The notes below the pieces were generated by a model. That model was given only the letters and a program-made list of their open reading frames with translations, did not search any database and was not told the DNA's origin. The position numbers and the translations under genes are program-made. From the NCBI GenBank assembly GCA_029747585.1, contig JAPEVF010001365.1:1-10534 (forward strand): a stretch of DNA of 10,534 bases. The letters run 5' to 3'. Each line of letters opens with the position of its first letter. The first letter of the stretch is position 1. This document shows, piece by piece, positions 1 to 8,572 of the stretch. This stretch comes from Pleurotus djamor (taxonomy: Eukaryota > Basidiomycota > Agaricomycetes > Agaricales > Pleurotaceae).

Positions 1-51
1 AGTAAGTACGCGATGGACGGTAAGATAATGCTGGACTTGGAGTGCGCGTAC

Positions 52-424
52 CCAATGACATATCGTGAAAGGAGACCGCCCAAGCTATATCCAGTAATCG
101 AGAAGTGCGTTACTTTCTTAGAATCTTTCTCTAGAGTCTCAATCTCCCGAAGGATCTAACGAGTTATCAAGTTAGATTAAGCATCCACGAATCTAGGTCA
201 TGTTACTGGCACACCTCTTCAGCGATTCGCTCGCCACCCCAATCAATTCCATCATAGGTAGATCCTTCAGCATTGGTCTGGGCGACGTGTAGATGCAGAG
301 AAACTCCGGTATCGTTGGGCTCGGCATGTTTCTCCTTCATCACACGAGCAAGCTCCGCCATGTGCGACGGATTGCCCCACATGCCATGGACCAACACCAA
401 AAAGTGAATTGACTGAGTCGACAT
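52..424 (-). CDS. LPL1/ROG1-like (DUF676) serine lipase, 5' part
   Basis: This is the N-terminal part of a DUF676 alpha/beta hydrolase, the family of yeast Lpl1 and Rog1, which are lipid-droplet or cytosolic phospholipases and lipases. Exon 1 is 424-215 and exon 2 is 155-52, joined by a 59-nt intron (214-156, GTGTGC...TTAG). After the start comes a beta strand and the oxyanion-type motif LVHGMWG (residues 12-18). Exon 2 holds the nucleophile elbow GYSLGG with candidate catalytic Ser94, followed by LLSRYVIG, a strong family signature. The ATG at 424 is the first in frame. A GTACGC donor at 51 suggests that an intron runs off the left edge; the frame also stays open to the edge, so the exon end is not certain. 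The rest of the hydrolase, with the Asp and His of the triad, lies outside the window. The family call is firm; the choice between LPL1 and ROG1 is not. Confidence 0.86.
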
Positions 425-551
425 CAAGGTTCAAGAGGCAAAACTGAGAGTAATTAGGAGGAGAAGAAAGAGGAAGATTATAGACATCTTTCCGAGTCGG
501 GAGATGACATGAGACATCCGCGGTTGACTCGGCGAGCTGGATGCGCGTCAC

Positions 552-598
552 CGTGCCGCGGGCACGTTTTCCTCAGGGTCACGGAAGAACTGAGGAAA
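552..598. repeat. Two adjacent hairpins
   Basis: The first is CGTGCC-GCG-GGCACG at 552-566, with 6-bp perfect GC-rich arms and a 3-nt loop. The second has 9-bp perfect arms TTTCCTCAG (568-576) and CTGAGGAAA (590-598) around a 13-nt loop. The two are one base apart. They lie 128-174 bp upstream of the lipase start codon, in its probable promoter or 5' UTR. No function is known. Confidence 0.7.
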
Positions 599-617
599 TT
601 TGAAAATCCACAACTGT

Positions 618-696
618 TCTACGCCAGCTGTATCTTGCAAGGGAAATGAGGAGGTTTTTCTTTTCGTTGAAAAATCACAGCAACCGCTGGCGTAGA
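618..696. repeat. 11-bp perfect inverted repeat
   Basis: The arms TCTACGCCAGC (618-628) and GCTGGCGTAGA (686-696) are exact reverse complements separated by 57 nt. They lie just beyond the two hairpins at 552-598, so the same 150-bp block carries three inverted repeats. It could be a protein-binding pair, a folded transcript, or the remnant of a small mobile element; nothing here decides between these. Confidence 0.6.
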
Positions 697-1298
697 GGCT
701 AAAATTGTCCATGTCCGGCTTGGGTGTAGTGCGACGCTGTACGAAAGGGGGAGAGCAGGGTGCAACCCCGCAAGCTGCAATGCAGGATTTTGGCAGGATT
801 AGAGACAATGGGTTAAAGCCTAAACATAGTCAACAGCGCCAGGTCAATTCGAAGATGGGGTTCTTGTGGGAACGTCAGACGTGAACCAGCGTGCGCGAGC
901 TTAAGTGATACGTGCTTTTCATGAGAATATCAAAAAGTTACTTACGAAACGATTAAACTCACCGTCCCACTATGCACTATGATCCAAACGTGAGTAGCCC
1001 CATGGCGAGATCGTCCAAAGCCGGCGGCAAGCCTAACTCAATATCAACATAACGAAAACAACATGCGAATTAGACTTCATGGTGTGAGCACGTCAAGGTC
1101 AATGCGATGCAACACAGCTGTTATGTCACCAATAGAGTATTCCCAAAACGAGAGGATGAGAGGAGTAATAATGAATCAATATCCGTCCATCCAAAGTCCG
1201 GACGTGCATCCCAGAACTACGTAGCAACTTCCTGGAGTTGAGATTTGGACATGAGGTTTCGATGTGAAGGACAGCGAACTAAATGAAGGCGGCGATAG

Positions 1299-2654
1299 TC
1301 AGGGTATACTGTATGCCATCCATGCATCTCCCATTTGTTCTTCGCCTCCAACCCACGCACTGACGCCACGGGCGATCACAGTCTTCGCACCCCAGCCGAT
1401 AAGGATGATGATCATGCTGAACACGGGATGAAAGTCCAAAATAACTGAAACACCAGTCAGTCGAAGACGAAGATAAAGTGACTGGATAAGGCAGACGAAC
1501 TGCGTAAACCAAATCCAGCCGACATGCCTCCTAGGACGTTTCGAATAACCCAGGCACGGTCTATTTTATCGTCGTCTAGAAGCTGCGTGACCGAACTAAT
1601 AAGCGGAACATCTATCCATCCATCGAGAACATTCTTCGATGGGCGGATTGGAGCGGTAGAAGGCTGCCATATGGCGAGCAGAAAAAGGAGAAAGAATTTG
1701 GTTAGCGAAGAGTAGAAAAGAGCTAGAGGTACAAGTGAGAATCTATAGGAATATTGTCATTGGATGACAGCGATAAATGGGGGACGTGCTAACCGGAATT
1801 CTGATCGGGTACCGCTAGATGGGGAGTTTGGAGAGGCTGGCCAGAGGCGGGAAGTGGAGAGGAATAGGTAACAAGCAGCCACTACTCCACTGTGAAACGC
1901 GACAGTTTCTGTTGGCTAGAGGTTCAATTTGTCGAATATAACCGGGTAATTGGAATGGCTTACCTGACAGACAGCCAAGAAGAGTCCTCACAAACGCACG
2001 GGTCGTTTCTGGGTTCCACGGTTTGGGTCCATGAGGAGGGATACCTGCGGGTCCTAAGTGAAGGTCGAATTGGTTTTGCTTGGACAGTCGGCGAGGAATC
2101 TAAGCTCAACTGAGTTGCGACCATCGTATGACTAGTTAGAAGAATCAATAACAAAACTCCGGGATACAGTCGAGAGTATGACTTACAGGCGTCTAAAAGC
2201 ACAAGAGCTCCTCCCAATCGAATGACAAGCAACCATCGCCGCTAAAGCGAGATGTGAGCAACCTCAGTATATGCTGGTTCATGATATAAATGAACTTGTT
2301 CTCGCTTGGGATCTTCCACCAGCAAGTTGGGTTTGCCAGTAGACGACGCCATGTTTTCAGTTCGGTGTGACCTCCTGGGTTCTGTCCCTCTGTTGAACAG
2401 CAGGTGCCGGTATACTCCGCGTTTCAAAAGGATTAGGTCGATGAAGAGGGTCAAGGAGGGATGCTCGACATATGGGTCGGCAAATGCACGACAACTACCC
2501 TAAATTCGGGCAAGATTGGGGTCAGGCAAGGGTCAGGTAGAAACGGCTTTTTGAGATGACGACGAACGCATTCTTCCAGCCTCAGATTATTTGCAGACTC
2601 GTACACGGTGTAGAGATAGCGTACATGAGCCGTGCAACTGATGCAGATTGGCAT
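1299..2654 (-). CDS. ARV1: ARV1 family ER lipid-homeostasis protein
   Basis: Arv1 is an ER membrane protein needed for sterol and sphingolipid distribution and, in yeast, GPI-anchor synthesis. I infer eight exons: 2654-2568, 2499-2296, 2241-2187, 2131-2111, 2053-1964, 1908-1794, 1742-1501 and 1444-1299, giving 319 aa. The zinc motif is complete: Cys4/Cys7 (CISC) and Cys29/Cys32 (CGSC), the second pair split by intron 1. Then come the conserved YTVYESANNLRLEEC and FIDLILLKRGVYRHLLFNR (residues 48-66). Membrane segments are near 101-117 (ending LLDAFIRW), 144-170 (LLGCLSETVAFHSGVV), 194-216 and 280-296. A stop lies in frame just upstream of the ATG, so the start is secure. Exon joins 3 to 6 rest on frame plus resemblance to Arv1; intron 2 (2295-2242, GTTCAT donor) is the least certain. 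The family call is firm. Confidence 0.92.
2111..2131 (-). other. ARV1: 21-nt ARV1 microexon
   Basis: Seven codons' worth of sequence between a GTAAGT...ACTAG intron (2186-2132) and a GTTGAG...TTAG intron (2110-2054, 57 nt). It supplies IRWSQL of the conserved LLDAFIRW motif. Reading past 2111 hits TGA at once, so an intron must start here. The joined frame continues open into the proline-rich loop and the next membrane segment. Confidence 0.8.
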
Positions 2655-3144
2655 GCGCGACAGTGGTCACGGAACGTTGCACGGGGATCTGAAGTCGTCC
2701 GACTCAACGAGGTACCACGTCTGGCACGTGGGCTACCGCCACTCAGGAGTGTCCATGAGGGGCACGTCTAAGAAGACATACCTCAGAAGCGAGGTCATAC
2801 CATGAGAAGCAACCATCAGAGTCAAGCTATGATACACGAAGGACGTAGCAAAAATCTGCTTTAGGAGCTGAAAGTGGATAGTCACTCCCGAGGAGACACG
2901 GAGGATGTAGATAACGGAGCTCATCATTCGGCATCCCCTCTTCGCTTCTGAATACTATGCTTCTGCCACTACAGCTCAGTTCGCACATAATGAAGTCGCC
3001 CCAGTACATCACCCCTTGCACCGGTGTAACGCACGGACGGATGCCGTAGCCCACTATAACCCATTACGGGAGGGTCCATCACCAGAACTTCAAGGAGTTC
3101 TTCTGCTTCTTTCCGCGGAAGCAGCTGCTCAGTTTCGACATCCA
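2655..3144. other. Spacer between ARV1 and the WD40 gene
   Basis: These 490 bp should hold the ARV1 promoter and the 3' UTR of the WD40 gene. Several short overlapping frames of 60-75 codons exist on both strands, without recognisable motifs. A minus-strand frame near 3103-2960 contains MDPPVMGYSGLRHPS followed by a good donor (GTGCGT) and could be a spliced C-terminal extension of the WD40 gene or a small separate gene. I do not call it. Confidence 0.45.
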
Positions 3145-4719
3145 TTACTTACATTCCCATATTTTGATCGAGTTGTCGGTGGTAAAAGGGAGATGGCGTC
3201 CTCGCTTGTGCACAAACGGTCCGGTTCTATCTTCACTGTCGACGGCATCAGAATCATCAGACCCGCTTTCTGATTCTGAGTCGGAGTCCGTCTGTGAATC
3301 GAAGTGGCGGGAACCTGACACGGTCAGAAGCAGTGGTTCCAGAGGATGGAATGACACAGAGCCGACGGCATCTTCATTAGAAAGGATAGTACTCGTAAGG
3401 TTCGTATCTTGAAGCTCAAAAGTATACAGAGACCAACCGTTATGTGCGTCAATCACGTAGCTGGGTTCTATCCTGGACTGGTCCCCCGCTTCGACCGGCA
3501 AGCTGTTGAGATCCCACACAGAGACTTTGCCATCCTACAGCGGCCATCGATCAGCGGACAAGGCCTCAAAGGAAATAATCTTATCTGTGATAGTAACTTA
3601 CTGGACCACCCGCTGCGAGCCATTTCCCCGAAGAGTCAACGTCAAACTTAAGCTTTTGGTTTGTTCGCATCGACTCGCTCGACGGGGATTCGTACGATTG
3701 AACAGGCTCGCTCGTCGTGCCACGAAGATCCCAGACATAAATTGAGGGATGTCTCCGAAAAGAAGCGTACAGGAGGTGTGGCTGGGTATGGTTGAAAGCC
3801 AGCTTTGGGAATCATCAACACCGTTCAGCAAGGTGGGCGGAAGTCAACAAACGAACCTGGGTCACCCCAGCACGAACGGCGTCCGAGCCGGTCCCAAGAT
3901 AGAACAAAGGAGCATCATCTTGAGATTCGTCGTAAACGCAGATATTGTGAAGCGAGGGAGAAAGCGATCCAGCGGCGAAATAACCCCCTTGTGGGGAGTA
4001 TGGAGTGAACGCCAGTGCGGCTACGATCCCTAGATAAGTTTCAGGCCCGCCGAACTGTTGTCACGTTTCCAAAAGATAGGGCTCACCTTTTAGGCCGTCT
4101 TTGCTCTTCTTGGAGGGCGAAGTATGCAGACGCGTCCCAGGATGCCCGGGTGCACCCAGATCAAAGACCTCAATGGCATCTTCAAAGCCACAATACAGGC
4201 GATCCATCGTAGGAGCGAAAGCCAAACTGTGTGGTGCAATGAAGCGTTCGCGGTGATCCACGATCGGGTAAGACGCCCGTAGCTATACAACATTGCCTAA
4301 ATCTTGACGTTGTGTCCAAAGAGTAAGGTACATACTCGACCGTCAGACCCGTGCAACAACTGAACCGGGCGTTCCCGCACAGAAGCAGCAAAGCAAAAGG
4401 TGGCAGGGTCCATGGGTGAAGCAGTTGGAAACCATGCATATTCAACGATAGGCGATGGTTGAGGTACCTCAATCACAGTTGCATCGTTTTCAGCCCTCAG
4501 CCCTTCAGCATGGCTCGAAGGAGGTGTTGAGAAGAGTTGAAACTGGTTGTCTTCCGAGGCGGCGAGGAAACAAGAACCATCAGCACACCACTTCGCTTGT
4601 CTGGCAAAGTTGGTTTTTGTATATGGATTGGGAGTAACAGTCTGAGAGTCTAGCGAAGGCTTGAACACAAACTGTGGTGGCGCCCAAACTTGTTGCGCTT
4701 CTGGTGGGGATGCCATCAT
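3145..4719 (-). CDS. WD40 protein, WRAP53/TCAB1/Swt21 family
   Basis: Animal WRAP53/TCAB1 is a WD40 protein that binds small Cajal-body RNAs and telomerase RNA; the yeast relative Swt21 is linked to splicing. The role in this fungus is inferred only. Five exons: 4719-4336, 4282-4087, 4029-3857, 3802-3602 and 3534-3145, giving 447 aa, with introns of 53-67 nt. Family signatures run in order: AKWCADGSCFLAASEDNQ (42-59), VEYAWFPTASP, LRASYPIVDHRERFIAPHSLA joined across intron 1, RLYCGFEDAIEVFDL, a QLAFNHTQPHLLYASF blade joined across intron 3, IYVWDLRG, WLAAGGP then DGKVSVWDL, and GSVSFHPLEPLLLTVSGSRHF. Residues about 397-420 form a Ser/Asp/Glu-rich loop before the last strand NSIKIWECK. The second ATG (4716) has a better context than the first. 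The TAA at 3147-3145 lies inside a perfect GTAAGT donor, so the C-terminus may differ. Fungal homologues are of similar length. Confidence 0.93.
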
Positions 4720-4819
4720 GGAGATTCGTTAGAGGAAGTAAGTATGCGGAGATTGAATTCACAAAAACCACGCCCATTGATTCTATCTACAAGCCGAGCG
4801 AGTACATTCAAGACACAGG
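4720..4819. other. 100-bp head-to-tail junction
   Basis: Only 100 bp separate the ABHD11-like stop codon from the start codon of the WD40 gene on the same strand. This stretch must serve as the end of one gene and the promoter or 5' UTR of the next. I cannot mark a polyadenylation signal or a TATA element with confidence. Confidence 0.5.
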
Positions 4820-6186
4820 TTATGTACCGTGTATAAAATTAGAAACTAATACCCGGAATTTATGAGGACTAGGAAGCAAATGTTAGGAACAACGACGCGT
4901 TTGTGCGTCAAAAAGGCCCCACTCACTCTTCGGCATGGACTATGGAAGGGTCTTTTAGCACATCGAGCCTAGGAAAGCCGTAGAACCAAGAACTCACCCC
5001 AGTGCCCAGTATCCAGCTTCTCCAGAATCATATTGGGAAAGTAGTGCTGTAAATTGTTGATATTATGTCTATTAATGTACCTGTTACGAAAAGAAGCCAT
5101 GGACGTCAGGGTGGAATGATGAAGTCCATAGTGAATCGTTACGCAGCTTGCTCTTCTCGCCTTTTATGAACATCGTTCGTCCTGGCCAAATTCGCTCGCC
5201 AAGTTGGTATGGGAAAAGCCCAAGTTCCGGTATCGCAGAAGCAAGGATATTCAAGGGGACTTGGAACTTGGCATGCGGACTTTGGGAATTGGGTGACACG
5301 AAGTTGGTTAAGAGAAATGCACGAACAGATGGGTCCTAGAGAGGCACATGAAGACAACTAGGCATGGATTGCTCGGCATCACATACTTTTTCCCATTTGT
5401 GGAGAAACAAATCTGCATCCTTTCGCGATTTGATGCCTTGGTGCTCGATCGCTTGCATGCCCTTCAAATATCCCATGAACTCCGAAGACAGAGATCCAAT
5501 GGAAGGGGCTATATCGACGACAATGAGGTTGGACAGCAGAGCTGGTGGGAGTAGAGGATCTAATGCCACCGTCATAGACACCTTGCCTCCCCTGGGATAG
5601 TCATGTTCCTAAGCTGTATCAAGTGTAAGAAAGGGTAATGGGCTAACATGGAATGTCCGATGAGAGATATGTCCTGCAGATTGTGCTTTTGGCAGAAATG
5701 CAGGACGTCCGCGGCCATCTGCGAGTAGGTCATACCATGCACATGGGGCGATGAGCCATGGTTTCGCAGGTCCTAGAAGCCGGTCAGAACTCTAAAGGTG
5801 GGTTAGTTTGAGCACCGTACGAGCGTGTAAACAGGCCGATGTAGTTCTCGACTAAACGCTTTGGCTAACGACTTCCAGTTCCGCTTCGACCCGCTAGTAG
5901 CCATGTTAATTCCCGAGATAAGTGGGGCTTCACAGAGATTCAGCGTACAGAAGTCCATGGAGGATGACCAGAGGTTTCCCGATCGGCTTTTCGCCGTGAG
6001 TGGGAGCGTGCAGATCATACGCGAGGTCGACTGGTTGGATTGGAGTCGATGACAAGGCTGTAATCTGCTCATTAGTGAGTTTTCACGCGTCGAAAGCCTA
6101 TCCGTTGAATCACCTCTCGTCCATGACCGCAGCAAGGCTTTTCGTCGACATGGACGCAGGAAAAGATGAGAGGACAGACAATTCAT
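4820..6186 (-). CDS. ABHD11/Imo32-like mitochondrial alpha/beta hydrolase
   Basis: ABHD11 is a mitochondrial serine hydrolase that in mammals supports the lipoylated 2-oxoglutarate dehydrogenase complex; Imo32 is the yeast relative. Nine exons: 6186-6114, 6057-5949, 5893-5821, 5772-5648, 5591-5387, 5335-5148, 5080-4998, 4939-4927 and 4868-4820, giving 305 aa. Exon 1 encodes an Arg-rich N-terminus without acidic residues (MNCLSSHLFLRPCRRK...), as expected of a mitochondrial presequence. Then follow PLVILHGLLGSKRNW (oxyanion region, split by intron 2), LHRPVYTLDLRNHGSSPH, the nucleophile elbow GHSMGGKV with Ser126 (split by intron 4), LIVVDIAPS, LSSEFMGYLKGM, FLLTNF, MFIKGEKSKYINRHN and TGHWVHAE with catalytic His284. 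Intron 6 (5147-5081) appears to be GC-AG and exon 8 is only 13 nt. The first ATG in frame is at 6186. The family call is firm; the substrate is unknown. Confidence 0.94.
4927..4939 (-). other. 13-nt microexon of the ABHD11-like gene
   Basis: Intron 7 (4997-4940, GTGAGT...CATAG) and intron 8 (4926-4869, GTGAGT, branch CTAAC, CCTAG) leave an exon of 13 nt. It completes the conserved GHWVHAE motif. Without intron 8 the frame stops at TGA straight after HAEE; with it the protein continues as DPHKFRVLVSNFIHGT, as in the family. Confidence 0.88.
5081..5147 (-). other. Probable GC-AG intron
   Basis: The conserved GEKSK/YINRH junction can be joined in frame only if the intron starts at GC (5147-5146, AA|GCTGCG) and ends at the strong acceptor CGTAACAG (5081). 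A CTGAC branch-like site lies about 26 nt before the acceptor. The nearest GT (GTAACG at 5143) gives the wrong phase with every acceptor nearby. A sequence error or a mutated donor are the alternatives. Confidence 0.65.
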
Positions 6187-6814
6187 GGGGGGCAAGCGTA
6201 TGGCAAGCGCCCAAGAACATCTCACCACGTGCACCGAAACGCGTCTTACGGAAGTTGGACGGAAGCAGTTTTCATGTCTACCTTTACGTTCTCGACGGTG
6301 TAAAAATCTTTACGACGACGTCAAAAGAGGCCGGAGCATGGACAAGTCGCAGGGGCATGGCCTCGGATGTTCGATGGTCTGTTTTCGTGCAAACTTCCCG
6401 GCATCTTTGCGCTCGCTTTGGGCGGTCTTTGGGTGTGCTGCTTGGGCAATGATGCATCCTCAAGGCAGGAATTCGGACGAGAGCCGGTCCAATTACCGAT
6501 CTCATCCGCCAACAAACCCCTTGGTGTACGACAAACCTCGAATTTATAGGGGCATGGGCATGGGCATGCTCATGGTTCCCGAGTAGCTCAACGCATCAAT
6601 TAATTGCAGGTTCTTTTGCTTTGAACAGAGCAAATTACATGCAACTTACGTGGGTTTTATAGATCCAAAGAGAAAAGCTTTAAAAGCGACTCTGAATAGC
6701 AGTATAATCGCTTGAGCTTCCCTCAACTCCTCTTAGACGGTATGCAGTTCTCCTCCCCTTAACACGCATGGCTTGCTCAACCCCCCTACCAGTCCATTTT
6801 TATGAGGCTTGACA
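6187..6814. other. Divergent intergenic region
   Basis: These 628 bp separate the ABHD11-like gene (leftward) and the F-box-like gene (rightward) and should hold both promoters. Long plus-strand frames cross the left half (up to 150 codons), running antisense over the first exon, but they lack motifs and any homologous look. TATA-like strings TTTATA (6656-6661) and TATAAT (6703-6708) lie about 154 and 107 bp before the F-box start codon; neither is proven. Confidence 0.45.
6550..6567. repeat. GGGCAT hexamer, three copies
   Basis: Three perfect tandem copies of GGGCAT in the divergent intergenic region, followed by the related GCTCAT. Short and of unknown meaning. Confidence 0.7.
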
Positions 6815-6882
6815 ATGGTGATAGCTTCCTTGCCGCTAGAGCTATGGGAAAGTGTCTTGACGAACGTCGATTCTTCCTCTGA
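6802..6882 (+). promoter_or_regulatory. Overlapping upstream ORF of the F-box gene
   Basis: An ATG at 6802 opens a 26-codon frame (begins MRLDNGDSFL, TGA at 6880-6882) that overlaps the true start at 6815 in another frame. Its context is weak (T at -3), the main start is strong, so leaky scanning would let both be used. It matters only if transcription starts upstream of 6802. Confidence 0.35.
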
Positions 6883-8346
6883 TGTGCTCCATGCGATGCA
6901 AACATGCAGGCTTCTGTATTTTTCTGGAATACGGATCCTGTATGAGCACGTCAAGTGGACGCACCCTCAGAAATCAGCACATAATCTTCGAGCATGGCAC
7001 GCCCTCGAGATTCACAACCGTGATCTTCTGTACTCGTGGTTCTCGCTGCCTCGCTCCTTGACCCTAGCTCAGCTTGGCTCATGGGCTGTTTGCCTGCACA
7101 ATGATCCACACTTCCGCGATCAGCGCTCGGAAGATAATCATCAAGTTGCTGTCGAGCCCGCTTATACTCTGGCACCCCAGTACATGGGTCACTGCATTTC
7201 AAGATTCAAGCATCTCGTCTCGCTTCACTTTTCGCACTCTTCCATCAACGAATCTGTCTACCTTGCCGTATTCGCGCTGCCTCTCCTCCGACATCTTCGC
7301 ATAGAACATTGTAGTTTCCCGTTAATACCGCTCCTCAATCAAGAGCGCTTTGCTTCGTTGCCCGTCGAAACCCTCTTCCTCAAGGACGTAACCAGTGATC
7401 CCCAGACGGTCGATTCAATTACCCTTCTGCCGCCTATATTTTTGGCCACCGCAGCCGAGTTGACTACGATTGAAGTTGAATGGACGCCTGAGATTGCTGC
7501 TTTCTTTGCACGTCACTCTCCGTTCGATTCGAGTCTTTTTGCGATCTCTACTCAACTTCGCCATTTCACGCTACTCATGCCTCTGGCAGAATCTCTTTTA
7601 GATGATCCCGACGAACTCTACCTCACCCTCATCGCACCGCTCATCCAGTTCCTTGAAACCACACCCTTGATCACTCACTTCACCGTCTTAAATCAACTAC
7701 CCAATTTTTTCCTCCCCATCTCTATCCTACCTAATCTGAAATCATACACGGGTCCCATTAATCTATTCAATAAATTACCTAGACGCGATCTTGATCACTT
7801 AGAATTGACGGACAACCTTTCCTTAGATCAACTTCTCGTACTTTTTGACCGTCTACCCATCGCATGCCCCAGCTTAACTTCCCTTAGTTTCATCTGCGAC
7901 TCTCTTGTAGACATCGTACCCACTATGACCACTTGTCTCAGACGTCTGAGCCTCATGGAACTTTCCATCATCTGTCGCCCCTGCGCTGCACCAGAGGTGG
8001 GTGCCCCCTCCCTATCGTCCGTTTGGCATTTGGATTCTGATCATCCTTTCTGATATTGCAGGCCGTTACTCGCATTTTGAACCACTTCCCGTTTATCCGC
8101 TCCCTCCGCTTGTACACGGACGCCATTCATCCTCCCTTCTTGACAAGCACGGGATGCCAGCCTCGTGGTGATTCGCCGCGCGCCAGGCTAAGCTGTCACA
8201 GGAGTGATCCTAGCCAAGACGCCTTCGATGAGGTTAGCTTGAAGCAACTTGTGGGCTCGCACAAGGAGCTGAAAGAGATTCAGCTAAGGCGAAGTATAGT
8301 TTGGAGAAGATGCTTTGGGAATGATTGGGCTAGGGTGGAACTTTAA
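6815..8346 (+). CDS. F-box-like / LRR-type protein
   Basis: Proteins with an N-terminal F-box recruit substrates to SCF ubiquitin ligases; mushrooms carry very many, mostly of unknown target. Two exons, 6815-7996 and 8062-8346, joined in phase 0 by a 65-nt intron (GTGGGT...TTGCAG), give 488 aa. Residues 3-48 look like an F-box: SLPLELWESVLTNV, then CRLLYFSGIRILYEHVKW. The rest is leucine-rich with irregular LRR-like pieces (LVSLHFSHSSINES, LLRHLRIEHCSF, LRHFTLLMPL, LDHLELTDNLSLDQLL, LTSLSFICDSL). The C-terminal exon ends in LKEIQLRRSIVWRRCFG...W, a pattern often seen at the end of this group. The ATG at 6815 has a good context (A at -3, G at +4). A competing ATG sits 13 nt upstream in another frame. 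It is the only plus-strand gene in the window. The exact target and orthology are unknown. Confidence 0.82.
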
Positions 8347-8572
8347 TGTCGATTAGCCACTCAACTTGAAGGATCGGACGAATAATTAGCATACAATGTG
8401 TACGCGAGAGCAATTGAGAGAGGCACTTCGTAAGATGAGTGGTCAAAGGTGGGGAGGCGATGACGAGACATCCAAAACGAGCCTCAGTTGCATTCGTTGC
8501 GGCGGAAAGCCACAGTTAAATCGATATGAAAGGAAAACCAACAATATATAGAATCAACCAGCCGTTCCGACA
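8347..8572. other. Convergent gene junction
   Basis: These 226 bp lie between the stop codons of the F-box-like gene (+) and TSC13 (-). They should hold both 3' UTRs. I see no other gene or repeat. Confidence 0.5.

Larger units (their letters stand above)
425..1298. other. Gene-free stretch between lipase and ARV1
   Basis: About 870 bp lie between the lipase start codon and the ARV1 stop codon. They should hold the lipase promoter and 5' UTR and the ARV1 3' UTR. The only sizeable open frame is a minus-strand one of 86 codons (808-548). It lacks recognisable motifs and has no obvious splice link to the lipase, so I do not call it a gene. The part from 552 to 696 is rich in inverted repeats, listed separately. 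I see nothing recognisable from about 830 to 1298. Confidence 0.5.

Noticed and set aside
548..808. Minus-strand 86-codon frame as a gene or a first exon of the lipase
   Set aside because: No motif, no clear donor leading to the lipase, and the lipase already has a sensible start at 424.
1279..1512. Minus-strand 77-codon frame over the ARV1 3' end
   Set aside because: It is the wrong frame; splicing 1501 to 1444 gives the Arv1 C-terminus ILDFHPVFSMIIILIGW instead.
1964..2099. ARV1 model using acceptor 2100 and one exon 2099-1964
   Set aside because: It keeps an open frame but gives residues unlike Arv1 and loses both FIRW and the ETVAFHSG motif, which the microexon model restores.
2242..2262. 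A 21-nt intron (GTTGCT...TTTAG) in ARV1
   Set aside because: Much shorter than every other intron here; a 54-nt intron from GTTCAT at 2295 with the same acceptor fits in frame.
6000..6586. Two long plus-strand open frames of 150 and 133 codons
   Set aside because: They run antisense over exons 1-2 of the ABHD11-like gene and its upstream region, show no motif, and the minus-strand exons there carry clear family signatures.
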